From contig NZ_CP043727.1 in the NCBI RefSeq assembly GCF_009831415.1, forward strand, positions 930,001 to 994,000: a stretch of DNA of 64,000 bases, written 5' to 3'. This DNA is from Yersinia canariae. GTDB taxonomy: Bacteria > Pseudomonadota > Gammaproteobacteria > Enterobacterales > Enterobacteriaceae. Of this stretch, positions 21,408 through 30,548 are shown piece after piece. Below the pieces are notes generated by a model. That model saw nothing but the letters and a program-made list of their open reading frames with translations. It searched no databases and was not told the DNA's origin. Both the position numbers and the translations under genes were made by a program. How positions within the stretch are numbered: the first letter of the stretch is position 1; every line of letters begins with the position of its first letter.

Positions 21408-23072
21408 CTACTTGAAAACAGGATTTTCGGGGAACAGTGCATGTGCAGTTTGGCGCAGTTGATGAGCTTGAGCGAGATCATTTTGATACTGAGTAATCAT
21501 GATAAGGCTTTGATAAACATTCGGATCATTATGTAATTGAATGTACTGCTCGGCCCACACTTTGAACTGCGTCAGCAAGGCGGGGTCAGGGTTTTGGTTA
21601 AACTGCAGTAACAGATTGATATGCCGAATGTATTGATATCTTTCCCACTGAATATAGGGATTTATCAAGCTATCTAATGGGTGCATGTCAACCAAACCAC
21701 TCCTTTCACTCAATGTTAGTACCCGGCCGGTTTTGAAGCCCGTCATCATAAATAGCAGGGTGCATAATGCGCCGAGTACAATCAGGCCATGCAACCAACG
21801 CCGCCATTGCGTAGGTGGGGAAATGGTTGATGACAACAGACTCTCGGGCATCATCAACCGGCCCAGTAAGATAAGCACCAGCCAGTGACCCGCAGATTGA
21901 TAAAGAGGCAACTCGGTCATCAGATGCAAAGCTATGGGTAAGGTCAGCACCCAAAGAGGGAAAACAGCTCTTGGCTGAATCAATAGCGGCTTTATATATC
22001 CGACAGCTAATACTAACATCCCCACCAGAGCCACGATGCCGCCCTCAGCCCATCCATAAAGCACTTCATTATGTGGGTGAGATGGGTATGTATAGTGATT
22101 AGGTACAGCTCCGGCCTGCGCGAGTGTTTGGGCAAAGGTCGATTCAAAGCTACCGTAACCCCAACCTAGCCATGGGTGCTGCTGTATCATGCGCCAGGTG
22201 TATTCGAGTATTAACCAGCGATCTTTATTACTGCTGTCTTTTGATACCGACATGCCGTTTATCAATTGTTCTTGTAGATAAAAAGCTGCCAATAGGCTGA
22301 GCAGGGCGCATAGCCATAACCAGGCCATTTTGCGCTGACGCCAGTAATAGAGGGAAAGCAATGACAAGGTTATGACCCCGCCAAGCCAGCCAATTCGTGA
22401 TTGCAATAACATCAACATGCCAGGAAAAATCAGCAGCGTTAGGGTGCTTATACCACGAATTATCCGATTGCCCGATACCATAAACAGATAGATTGCGATG
22501 GCATAACCGGTCGCCAGATAGCTGGCCAGAATATTGGTTTGCTGGAAAATGCCATAAGGGCGCTCGGTAATATCAAATTCCATCCAATTATTTGCTGTAA
22601 AAACAAACCATTGCAATGATGTCAGGATGGCCTGACCCCACGTCGACAATAGTATGAGCAGCAGCCAGCTCTGTCGCGCGCTCTGATTTATCTTCAGCCG
22701 AAACAGCCCAAGCAACAGTATTATCCCGCCCCATAAGCCGAGAATTCGAGGTAGCCAGGCCCCAACATGCTGCAACGAAGCGGGCCACAACCCTGGGAAA
22801 GTTATCAGCAGCGCGCCGAACAGCAACCACAGATTACCTGGAGCCTTTCCTGTATGGGCCTCTTCACTTTGTGGCAAATAGAGTGCTATTGCCAACAACG
22901 CCATCATGGCCCAGATGACAATGTTATGGGGAAGGTGAAGCCCGGCTCCGCCTCGATTGATTTCATAGTGCATCATGGTGGCAAACGTAACAGTCAAGAG
23001 CACCAAAACAATAAGGTTAACTTTTTTCGCTGAAAGAACAGGTTTACTGGATGCAATAAATGATAATTTCAT
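21408..23072 (-). CDS. Multispanning O-antigen ligase / PglL-like O-oligosaccharyltransferase
   Basis: A 554-residue integral membrane protein with about ten to twelve hydrophobic segments and a soluble C-terminal tail of about 110 residues. The RPYGIFQQTNILASYLA stretch and the large periplasmic loop with HPHNEVLYGWAEGG are typical of the PglL/Wzy_C family, which transfers lipid-linked glycans either to protein or to lipid A core. The ATG at 23072 is used; a TTG nine bases upstream is less likely. It lies on the same strand as, and 103 bases after, the small PapI-like gene. Whether it is a protein O-glycosyltransferase or a WaaL-type ligase cannot be decided by eye; the motif set favours PglL. 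Confidence 0.7.
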   Translation of the reverse strand: MKLSFIASSKPVLSAKKVNLIVLVLLTVTFATMMHYEINRGGAGLHLPHNIVIWAMMALLAIALYLPQSEEAHTGKAPGNLWLLFGALLITFPGLWPASLQHVGAWLPRILGLWGGIILLLGLFRLKINQSARQSWLLLILLSTWGQAILTSLQWFVFTANNWMEFDITERPYGIFQQTNILASYLATGYAIAIYLFMVSGNRIIRGISTLTLLIFPGMLMLLQSRIGWLGGVITLSLLSLYYWRQRKMAWLWLCALLSLLAAFYLQEQLINGMSVSKDSSNKDRWLILEYTWRMIQQHPWLGWGYGSFESTFAQTLAQAGAVPNHYTYPSHPHNEVLYGWAEGGIVALVGMLVLAVGYIKPLLIQPRAVFPLWVLTLPIALHLMTELPLYQSAGHWLVLILLGRLMMPESLLSSTISPPTQWRRWLHGLIVLGALCTLLFMMTGFKTGRVLTLSERSGLVDMHPLDSLINPYIQWERYQYIRHINLLLQFNQNPDPALLTQFKVWAEQYIQLHNDPNVYQSLIMITQYQNDLAQAHQLRQTAHALFPENPVFK

Positions 23073-23175
23073 TATTTTCAATTGGTTACTTTTTTATGAC
23101 ACTGAGTTCGCTGCTCTCGAATTCACCGGTTAATCGGCATCTTGAATAATAGATACTCAATAAGAGTGGCCGAAT

Positions 23176-23439
23176 TTATTTTTCAGTCGGGTGAGCAATA
23201 AACCAGCGTAATGAGTTCATCACTTTGGTTTCTGACATTTTTACCCTGTTTTCATCGACCAGCTTCATTAATACTAACCTTGCCGTATAAATATCCAGCT
23301 GCGCTTTATCGGCAAGCTCTCTTGTTTTTGGCCAATTGATAACGGGAGGAGGAGATTCAGTGAACTGCTCTTTTAGAACATTACATTGTTCTTCTAATAT
23401 ACCCATGACTTCTTCTTTACGTTGGTCCTTAGGTTTCAT
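23176..23439 (-). CDS. Small PapI/FaeA-like fimbrial transcription regulator
   Basis: An 87-residue protein. The segment from about residue 37 to 82 (WPKTRELADKAQLDIYTARLVLMKL..) has the winged-helix pattern of PapI/FaeA-type fimbrial regulators, including the closing RWFI. The first 30 residues are charged and helical. AGGAA precedes the ATG. It is divergent from the fimbrial operon that starts at 24373. PapI works with Lrp at GATC-containing sites to switch pap expression; by analogy this could control the neighbouring operon. The family call is by pattern recognition, not a search. Confidence 0.6.
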   Translation of the reverse strand: MKPKDQRKEEVMGILEEQCNVLKEQFTESPPPVINWPKTRELADKAQLDIYTARLVLMKLVDENRVKMSETKVMNSLRWFIAHPTEK

Positions 23440-24372
23440 TTATTAATTCCTCATGATGTTTATATTTTAAGAATATATTATTTTTCGTTTCTTATATTCT
23501 CATTGTTGAGTTTATATTTCCTACTTGCTTGTATGATTCTTCCTACATATAAAAAGACAATTCATACACAATAAGGTATTTCTTCTTATTTATTTTTTAT
23601 TATTTTTGTCATTCTTATTTTAACCCTTAATTTTGGACAGTCATAAATTTAACAGTCAGGCCCTAATGATGTGTTGAGTAAGTATTTTCTTTAATTCTGC
23701 TAGAAAATAAAATACCTTCCTTTATCGCTAAAGTAACGATTTTATTTACATGAAAATACTTCATAAAATTCAGTGTTTTGTGTTATTTATCACATAGAAA
23801 AGCCTCGCTTATCTATGAAGGTTATAAAAGAATTGGCGAGGTTTTAATGTATTACTGTTAAGCTTTTTCTGCTTTTAACGTTAAAATAACAAGGATTTAA
23901 TATCGAGTATAATTTGACTTATGGAATAAGCAATCTTTAATTTCGCAAAAACGACTTTTAGCGATCTAATGTGTCGATTTGCTCATTTTTGTAGTAGTAT
24001 GTGTCGAAGGTGTATTGTTTATCGATCAAAGTTATCGATATTATTGTTTTAATTTAGTTAATTAAGTTAAACACTCTGAATTTTAGTTATTTGAATTAAA
24101 TGACTATGAACTTGAGCACTATATTTGTATTATCTGCGTCGAACAAAAAGGGCTCTATCGTTATTTAAATATTTTCTTAAGATGTAGGCATTCTTCAATG
24201 TCTCCATGTTAACTTTATGGCTCTATGCAGTTCGCGGTTTATCTTTTCGTATTTCAACGATAAGAAACTGCATGAATTTTTATTTTCAAACTACTTCGAT
24301 GCGGTATTTGCCTTGATTTTATTAAGGTAATTCAGCGGGCAAAATTTTAATTGTGTATAAAGGAATCACGTA
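23440..24372. promoter_or_regulatory. AT-rich fimbrial control region with two GATC sites
   Basis: 933 bases, strikingly AT-rich, with no supportable gene. It holds exactly two GATC sequences, at 23963-23966 (in GCGATCT) and 24024-24027 (in TCGATCA), 61 bases apart. The 9-mer ATGTGTCGA occurs twice between them, at 23969-23977 and 23999-24007, 30 bases apart. The promoter of the major pilin gene must lie to the right; the long leader ends in AAGGAA at the pilin ribosome site. Likely targets are Lrp, H-NS and the PapI-like protein (inference). Confidence 0.55.
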
Positions 24373-24897
24373 ATGAAACTGAATAAAACTATCTTGGCTG
24401 CTGGTCTGGTATTAGGTTTTGCTTCTATGGCTAACGCGGCTGATCAAGGCCAAGGTACTGTGACTTTCAATGGTTCAATCATTGATGCTCCTTGCTCAAT
24501 CGCAGCAGGTTCAGATGCACAGACTGTTGAAATGGGCCAGATCTCTAACGTTGCTTTGCAGAACGGCGGCAAATCATCTGCACATGATTTCAAAATCAAA
24601 TTGGAAAACTGTGACACCACTACTCTGAAAACTGTAACCACCACTTTCGGCGGTATGGAATCAGCTGCAGTACCTGGTCTGCTGGGTATCACTGGTGTTG
24701 CTGAAGGCGCTGGTATCGCAATCGTTGATGGTTCTGGTTCTGTTATTAAACTGGGCACCGCAACTGCTGAGCAGACTCTGGTTACTGGTAACAACACCTT
24801 GGCATTCTCTGCTTACCTGCAGGGCAGCACTGCATCTGATGCAATCAAACCAGGTAGCTTCTCAAGCGTTGCTGACTTCACCCTGGCTTACCAATAA
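24373..24897 (+). CDS. Major fimbrial subunit (MrpA-like pilin)
   Basis: A 174-residue type-1-like pilin. Signal peptide of 22 residues (..ANA|ADQGQGTVTFNGSIIDAPC). The mature protein has the N-terminal donor strand, a cysteine pair (C41 and C80 region) and the C-terminal beta-zipper ending FTLAYQ. The ..QGTVTFNGSIIDAPCSI start resembles Proteus mirabilis MrpA. AAGGAA lies seven bases before the ATG, and codon use looks optimised, as expected for an abundant protein. First gene of the operon, followed by a hairpin that should limit read-through. Confidence 0.88.
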   Translation: MKLNKTILAAGLVLGFASMANAADQGQGTVTFNGSIIDAPCSIAAGSDAQTVEMGQISNVALQNGGKSSAHDFKIKLENCDTTTLKTVTTTFGGMESAAVPGLLGITGVAEGAGIAIVDGSGSVIKLGTATAEQTLVTGNNTLAFSAYLQGSTASDAIKPGSFSSVADFTLAYQ

Positions 24898-24915
24898 GCA
24901 ATCCTTTTCTAATTG

Positions 24916-24943
24916 GACATGCGGATATTTCCGCATGTCTTTT
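24916..24943 (+). terminator. Attenuating hairpin after the major pilin gene
   Basis: Perfect 9-base stem GACATGCGG / CCGCATGTC with a six-base loop followed by TTTTCGTC. It is between the major pilin gene and the rest of the operon, the usual place for partial termination that keeps pilin in excess over usher and chaperone. Confidence 0.7.
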
Positions 24944-24983
24944 CGTCTTGAGAAAGATACGTGTTGGGTGAGCTAGGTGATTT

Positions 24984-25529
24984 ATGTCCAGATCATTTTT
25001 TTTGATAGTGCCTCCTTCCTTACTGATGGCGTCATTGCTGAGTTTACCGGTAATGGCAGATCCCATGAAAACAAATTGGGGCCGCGTGAGTATGGAAGGA
25101 AGTATTGCTGATACTGCTTGCGCGATAGATCCAGGAAGTTTGGAACAGACCATTGATATGGCGATTTTGCCAATTGGTCAATTGGTTCAGAACGGTGTTG
25201 GAGATGATCACCCGTTTGAGATTCGTTTGTTGGATTGCACGATAGTCCACCCGGATCCAGACAAATCTAACCAGCAGCATTTTGTCGTGACATTTGACGG
25301 AGCTGCGGATGGTAATAATTTTGAGGTTAACGGTGAAGCCGAAGGGATAGCAATGCAAATCATTGATGATAAAGGCAATGCTTCAACTCCTGGGGTGCCA
25401 TCACCGGCAATAAATATTATCCCTGCTGATATGAAACTCAATTATGCCCTGCGGTTAGTGGGCAATGGCAAGACGCTGCGTGCTGGAACTTATCATTCTA
25501 GCGTTCGTTTCAAATTGGATTATTACTGA
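24984..25529 (+). CDS. Minor fimbrial subunit (PapH/MrpB-like, probable terminator/anchor)
   Basis: A 181-residue exported pilin-fold protein: hydrophobic signal to about residue 25 (VMA|DPM), then WGRVSMEGSIADTACAI and a second cysteine in RLLDC, ending FKLDYY. Its second position, between major pilin and usher, is that of PapH/MrpB, which end pilus growth and anchor the fibre. AGGTGA precedes the ATG. Role inferred from order and general pilin features. Confidence 0.75.
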   Translation: MSRSFFLIVPPSLLMASLLSLPVMADPMKTNWGRVSMEGSIADTACAIDPGSLEQTIDMAILPIGQLVQNGVGDDHPFEIRLLDCTIVHPDPDKSNQQHFVVTFDGAADGNNFEVNGEAEGIAMQIIDDKGNASTPGVPSPAINIIPADMKLNYALRLVGNGKTLRAGTYHSSVRFKLDYY

Positions 25530-25534
25530 TTTCA

Positions 25535-28099
25535 ATGAGTAAGGTGACATATCCCATGGTATCCGCTCGTTCCATCACCTCCGGTTTTGCCAGTCGTGAT
25601 TTATTGCGAATTTTGATTGCAGTTGCATTAAGTGGCAATGCTTATGGCGTATTTGCCAGTGATGATATTCAGTTTAATACCGATGTGCTAGATACCAAGG
25701 ATCGCGCCAATTTTGACCTGAGTCAGTTTTCCCAACGCGGCTATATCATGCCTGGGAACTATAACTTGTTGGTTAGTATGAATAAACAGGAACTCAGCGA
25801 GCAACCGGTTGTGTTCTACGCCTCAGAGAATGACCCTAAAAAAAGTGAGGCGTGTTTATCACCCCAGTTAGTTGAGTTACTGGCGTTGAAAGAAGACAAC
25901 TTGAAGAAGCTGACTTGGTGGCGTGATGGGGAATGTCTGGATATCAGCAGCTTACCCGGTCTGACCGTCGAAGGCGATTTAGCGACTTCATCGCTGCACT
26001 TAAGTGTGCCGCAAGCTTGGCTGGAATACAGCGAACCTGATTGGGATCCCCCCTCGCGCTGGGAGGATGGTATTTCAGGTGTGCTGTTTGACTACAACCT
26101 GTTAGGGCAGTTGAACCGCCAGCAGACCAACAATACCAGTAATAACACGTTGAGCGGGAACGGGACTACCGGCGCGAACTTAGGTGCCTGGCGGTTCCGT
26201 GCTGATTGGCAGACGCGTGTTGATCAGGTTTCTGGTTCGCCGACAGAACGTCAATGGGATTGGAGCCGTTATTACGCTTACCGAGCTATCCCAAGTTTGG
26301 GCGCCAAGTTGACGTTGGGTGAGGATTTTCTGAACTCGGCCATCTTTGATAGCTTCCGCTTTAGCGGTGCTAGCCTGGCGACGGATGACAATATGTTACC
26401 GCCAAATCTGCGTGGCTATGCACCTGAGATAACCGGGGTTGCACGGACCAATGCGCGGGTTGTTGTCAGCCAGCAAGGGCGTGTATTGAGTGAAACGCTG
26501 GTTGCTGCTGGCCCTTTCCGTATTCAGAACTTGAATAGTTTTGTTTCTGGAACATTGGATGTGCGAGTCGAAGAACTTGACGGACAAGTTCAACAATTTC
26601 AAGTGAATACCGCCAGTATTCCTTATCTGACCCGCCCTGGCATGGTGCGCTACCGCGTAGCTGCGGGTAAACCGTCGGATATCGGGCATCGGTCTGAAGG
26701 GCCAGTGTTTGGCACCGGGGAATTTTCCTGGGGGATCAACAGCGGCTGGTCACTGTTTGGTGGCGGGATCAGTGGTGAAAACGAATATCAAGCGGCATCC
26801 ATGGGGATTGGCCGAGATTTGATGGAATTTGGTGCTGTGTCAGTTGATATGACCCAATCATGGGCAACATTACCTCAGCAAGGCACCTTGAGTGGCGGCT
26901 CTTATCGAGTCAACTATTCGAAAAACTTTCAGGAAACAGGCAGTCAGGTGACGTTCGCTGGCTATCGTTTCTCTGAACGTAACTTTATGAGCATGACCGA
27001 ATATCTCGACGCGCGTTATCGCAACAATGCCGTGGGCGGCAATAAAGAGATGTACACCATCAGTTTCAACCAGCAATTTCAGGATCTGGGACTGAGTGCG
27101 TATCTGAACTATAGCCATCAGACGTATTGGGATCGCTCGGCGAATGACCGTTATAACTTGTCGCTTTCTCGCTATTTTGATATCGGCAAAATGAAAAACG
27201 TCAGTATGACATTCTCGGCGTACCGCAACCGTTATAACGACAGCAATGATGATGGGGTGTATTTGTCCATGTCTATGCCAATCGGTAACAGCGCAACAAT
27301 CAGTTATAGCGCGACGGTGAGTGGTCGTGAAAACAGCCAGCGAGTGGGATATGCCGATCGTTTGGATGCTCACAACAACTATCAGATCAATACCGGCGTA
27401 GCACGTAGCGGCGCATTGGTTAGTGGTAACTATAACCACATTGGCAATAGTGCGGACATTAACGCCAATGCCAGTTATCAGGAAGGGCAATACTCTTCTG
27501 TCGGTTTAGGTGTTCAGGGCGGGGCAACTATCACAGCTGAAGGCGGGGCTTTGCATCGGGTGAATACCCTTGGTGGAACCCGGTTGTTGCTTGATACCCA
27601 AGGTGTATCCGGTGTGCCAGTGCAGGGATATGGCTCATCAATACGTACTAACCAATTTGGTAAAGCGGTGGTCGGTGATGTGAATAGTTATTACCGCAAC
27701 CGCGCCAGCATAGATATTGATAACCTGGCCGATGATGTTGAGGCCAGAGGAACCGTAGCACAAGTCACACTGACTGAAGGTGCTATTGGTTATCGCCGCT
27801 TTAATGTGATTTCCGGCGAAAAAGCGATGGCCATGATTCGCATGGCGGATGGCACATCACCGCCATTCGGGGCCACTGTGTTAAATGAAAATCAGCAAGA
27901 GACCGGCATTGTTAACGACGATGGTTCTACCTACCTCAGTGGGATCAAAGCCGGTGAAACCATGTCAGTACACTGGAATGGGAAGGCGCAATGCAGCATC
28001 ACCCTACCGAAGGCAATTTCTCCAGCAGTACTGGCGAATCTGTTGTTGCCTTGCCAGCCGATAGCGGCGGGGGATAAGCCTCCGGCATCACAACAGTAG
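25535..28099 (+). CDS. Fimbrial outer membrane usher protein
   Basis: An 854-residue usher that forms the outer-membrane pore and receives chaperone-subunit complexes. After a signal peptide (ending near YGVFAS) comes the N-terminal chaperone-binding domain (FNTDVLD..), the 24-strand barrel with plug (RGYAPEITGVARTNARV is the characteristic motif) and the C-terminal domains ending after a cysteine pair (CSITLP..LLPCQP). The start is uncertain: ATG 25535 has little ribosome site, and ATG 25556 is an alternative with AAGG upstream. Confidence 0.93.
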   Translation: MSKVTYPMVSARSITSGFASRDLLRILIAVALSGNAYGVFASDDIQFNTDVLDTKDRANFDLSQFSQRGYIMPGNYNLLVSMNKQELSEQPVVFYASENDPKKSEACLSPQLVELLALKEDNLKKLTWWRDGECLDISSLPGLTVEGDLATSSLHLSVPQAWLEYSEPDWDPPSRWEDGISGVLFDYNLLGQLNRQQTNNTSNNTLSGNGTTGANLGAWRFRADWQTRVDQVSGSPTERQWDWSRYYAYRAIPSLGAKLTLGEDFLNSAIFDSFRFSGASLATDDNMLPPNLRGYAPEITGVARTNARVVVSQQGRVLSETLVAAGPFRIQNLNSFVSGTLDVRVEELDGQVQQFQVNTASIPYLTRPGMVRYRVAAGKPSDIGHRSEGPVFGTGEFSWGINSGWSLFGGGISGENEYQAASMGIGRDLMEFGAVSVDMTQSWATLPQQGTLSGGSYRVNYSKNFQETGSQVTFAGYRFSERNFMSMTEYLDARYRNNAVGGNKEMYTISFNQQFQDLGLSAYLNYSHQTYWDRSANDRYNLSLSRYFDIGKMKNVSMTFSAYRNRYNDSNDDGVYLSMSMPIGNSATISYSATVSGRENSQRVGYADRLDAHNNYQINTGVARSGALVSGNYNHIGNSADINANASYQEGQYSSVGLGVQGGATITAEGGALHRVNTLGGTRLLLDTQGVSGVPVQGYGSSIRTNQFGKAVVGDVNSYYRNRASIDIDNLADDVEARGTVAQVTLTEGAIGYRRFNVISGEKAMAMIRMADGTSPPFGATVLNENQQETGIVNDDGSTYLSGIKAGETMSVHWNGKAQCSITLPKAISPAVLANLLLPCQPIAAGDKPPASQQ

Positions 28100-28198
28100 A
28101 AAGGTTTGGTATGAACCTGCGGATAACCGCCCGTTCAGAGATACAGAAAACGATCGGCGCCACCAGGTTCTGACAAGATTAATTCGAAGGAAAAGGTA

Positions 28199-28945
28199 AT
28201 GAAATTGAATAACAAATTGCGTATCACCACCATTTTGGTGACGGCACTGATGACTCAGCAAGCAACAGCAGCGATTGCACTGGACAGAACCCGAGTCATC
28301 CTTAATGGCGGCGATAAGTCGATCAGCCTGAACATTAGCAACCAGAATAAGCAACTGCCTTATCTGGCGCAGGGATGGATTGAAGATGAGCAGGGTAACA
28401 AGATCAATTCACCGCTGACGGTGGTTCCGCCGGTTCAGCGTGTAGAACCTGGCGCGATGAGTCAGTTAAAAGTGCAAACTTTGCCTGCGGTGAGTCAATT
28501 GGCGCAAGACCGTGAAACCTTGTTCTATTTTAATCTGCGTGAAATTCCACCACGCTCGGACAAGCCCAATACTTTGCAGATTGCACTGCAAACGCGCATC
28601 AAACTTTTCTACCGTCCAACCAGCATCGTGCCGCAAAAGGCCGATATGTCGACACCTTGGCAGGAAAAGTTACAGCTGACTCGTCAGGGCGACCGTTATC
28701 AGGTTAATAACCCGACGCCATATTACATCACGCTGGTTGATGCCAGTGAGAGCAAAACGGGTAAAACGGCAGCAGGCTTTAAGCCATTGATGATCGCACC
28801 GAAAGCGCAGGGCATGTTGGATGTCAGTGCCGCTGCGTTAGGTAGCAAACCAGTGCTGACTTATGTCAATGATTTCGGTGGCCGCCCAAAACTGATATTT
28901 GGCTGCACGGGTAGCACATGTTCCGTGGTCGAAAGCATCAAATAA
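28199..28945 (+). CDS. Periplasmic fimbrial chaperone (PapD-like)
   Basis: A 248-residue chaperone that donates its G1 strand to pilin subunits. Signal peptide cut near QATA|AIALDR; the subunit-carboxylate-binding Arg (DRTRVI) and Lys in the TRIKLFYRP stretch are present. The PxxxF-type FYFNLREIPP motif is clear. The usher-to-chaperone gap is 99 bases, and GAAGGAAAAGG precedes the ATG. Order pilin-anchor-usher-chaperone is that of the mrp/pap group. Confidence 0.92.
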   Translation: MKLNNKLRITTILVTALMTQQATAAIALDRTRVILNGGDKSISLNISNQNKQLPYLAQGWIEDEQGNKINSPLTVVPPVQRVEPGAMSQLKVQTLPAVSQLAQDRETLFYFNLREIPPRSDKPNTLQIALQTRIKLFYRPTSIVPQKADMSTPWQEKLQLTRQGDRYQVNNPTPYYITLVDASESKTGKTAAGFKPLMIAPKAQGMLDVSAAALGSKPVLTYVNDFGGRPKLIFGCTGSTCSVVESIK

Positions 28946-29017
28946 CGGTGTGTTTCGAAGGTGCGGCATAAGAAGACTGGGCGGATGTCAGGCTGAACGA
29001 TGAATAAGGAAGATGGG

Positions 29018-29560
29018 ATGACTGTTGTTTGTAGGGGAATAGTTACCCGGCTGGCTCCGATGGCCATGATGTCCATCATAGGGATGACAGCCATCGTAGC
29101 CACGGCGACATTTTTGAGTAGCTCAGCATGGGCATTAAATAAGTCTGCGACAGTCAATGTCTCGGTCACTATTTTAGCTACACCGCCTTGTGTGATTAAC
29201 AGCAATAACACGATTGATGTCAACTTTGGTGATGACCTTCTGACGACGAATATTAACGGTGCTAATTATATAAAGCCTGTGACCTATACGTTGAACTGTA
29301 CTTCGGCAGCATCGAATGCGCTGAAAATGAGTATCAAAGGTAATGGTGCGAATTTTGATACCACTGTCTTGAGAACGAGTAACTCAGCTTTGGGGATCAA
29401 ATTGCTGCGCGATGGACAGCAACTTGCACTTAACACGACATCCAATTTTACCTATCCAAATATTCCTGTATTGCAGGCAGTACCGGTTAAACAAACAAAT
29501 ACCACGTTGAGCACGGGCTATTTCTCCGGCACAGCAACCTTGGTTGTGGAGTACCAGTAA
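29018..29560 (+). CDS. Minor fimbrial subunit, paralogue 1 of 3
   Basis: A 180-residue pilin-fold protein with a long signal sequence (cut near AWA|LNKS). Core features are PPCVIN and YTLNC, the disulfide pair, and the C-terminal VVEYQ. It is closely similar to the next protein: the segments VTYTLNC..SNALKM, IKGNGA.FDT and NSALGIKLLR are shared. I chose the ATG at 29018, which has AAGGA seven bases upstream, over the ATG at 29000. Its stop overlaps the next start (TAATG). Confidence 0.82.
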   Translation: MTVVCRGIVTRLAPMAMMSIIGMTAIVATATFLSSSAWALNKSATVNVSVTILATPPCVINSNNTIDVNFGDDLLTTNINGANYIKPVTYTLNCTSAASNALKMSIKGNGANFDTTVLRTSNSALGIKLLRDGQQLALNTTSNFTYPNIPVLQAVPVKQTNTTLSTGYFSGTATLVVEYQ

Positions 29561-30048
29561 TGAAAATTAATTCACTGATTTCGCGTTGTTCTATTGCGGT
29601 GGTGTTGGCTCTCGGCAGCACGTTGGCCTATGCGGATAACATGCTGTTTTCCGGCACATTAATTAATCCGCCGCCTTGTGTGATTAACAATACTGGCACC
29701 ATCCTCGTCGGATTTGGTGATGATGTTCTGACTTCGCGTGTTGATGGCACTCAGTATATGCAGCCGGTGACTTATACATTGAATTGCACTGGCGCAGTCT
29801 CCAATGCACTGAAAATGACGATTAAGGGTAATGGTGCCGGTTTTGATACCAGTGTCTTGAGCACCAACAATTCGGCTCTGGGGATCAAACTGCTACGCAA
29901 TGAGCAAGCATTAGGGTTGAATACTGCGTTCACCTTTTCCTATCCGACTATCCCAGTGTTGAAGGCCGTACCGGTCAAACAACCCGGAGCAACATTGAGT
30001 GCGGGAGCGTTTTACGGTACCGCGACCATGGTTGTGGAGTATCAGTAA
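29560..30048 (+). CDS. Minor fimbrial subunit, paralogue 2 of 3
   Basis: A 162-residue exported pilin. Signal peptide to about YA|DNMLF, then FSGTLINPPPCVIN, FGDDV, YTLNCTG and the ending VVEYQ. Overlaps its neighbours on both sides by TAATG. Clearly a tandem duplicate of paralogue 1, and more distantly of paralogue 3. Likely a tip-fibrillum or adaptor subunit, as with MrpE/F of MR/P fimbriae. Confidence 0.82.
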   Translation: MKINSLISRCSIAVVLALGSTLAYADNMLFSGTLINPPPCVINNTGTILVGFGDDVLTSRVDGTQYMQPVTYTLNCTGAVSNALKMTIKGNGAGFDTSVLSTNNSALGIKLLRNEQALGLNTAFTFSYPTIPVLKAVPVKQPGATLSAGAFYGTATMVVEYQ

Positions 30049-30542
30049 TGAAAAACGGATCTCTGGTATCGCGTTGTTCCATTGCATTGGTACTGATACT
30101 GAGTAGCTCGTGGGTATACGCGGATGACATGTTGTTCATGGGGACATTAATCAATCCCGCCCCTTGTGTAATTAATGGGGGGAATACGATAGATGTGCCT
30201 TTCGGGGAAAATCTGGGCGTGAACAAGATTGACGGCATCAATTATACCCAGAATGTGCCTTACAGCATGACTTGTGAAACGGTCAGTAGCAGTTTGGAAT
30301 TAGGCCTGACAATAGTGAGTGCGTCAGTCACTACATTTGATCCCGCTGCAATACAAAGCGATGTTCCGAATCTGGGGATTCGAATACTAAAAAATGGTGT
30401 CCCTTTTGCACTGAACACCCGTATTAGCTATGACAAAAATAACCCGCCGGTACTTAAAGCCGTACCTGTTAAATCTACGGGCGCAACATTAAGTGAAGGC
30501 AGCTTTGAGGCTACCGCTACATTATTAGTGGATTATCAATAG
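30048..30542 (+). CDS. Minor fimbrial subunit, paralogue 3 of 3
   Basis: A 164-residue exported pilin. The N-terminal MxFxGTLINPxPCVIN is shared with paralogue 2, but the central part (VNKIDGINYTQNVPYSMTCETVS) has diverged much more. It keeps the cysteine pair and the beta-zipper ending LLVDYQ. The start overlaps the previous stop. Probably an adaptor near the tip. Confidence 0.82.
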   Translation: MKNGSLVSRCSIALVLILSSSWVYADDMLFMGTLINPAPCVINGGNTIDVPFGENLGVNKIDGINYTQNVPYSMTCETVSSSLELGLTIVSASVTTFDPAAIQSDVPNLGIRILKNGVPFALNTRISYDKNNPPVLKAVPVKSTGATLSEGSFEATATLLVDYQ

Positions 30543-30548
30543 GATCAA

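Noticed and set aside
23440..24372. Invertible promoter like the mrp switch
   Set aside because: No recombinase gene nearby and no long inverted repeats that I could see; the GATC pair fits better.
26870..27490. 206-codon open frame on the minus strand
   Set aside because: Lies entirely inside the usher gene, opposite strand, Val/Ile-rich as expected from an antisense frame, and has no ribosome site.
28088..28354. 88-codon minus-strand frame across the usher-chaperone gap
   Set aside because: Overlaps the chaperone signal peptide coding region; no ribosome site.
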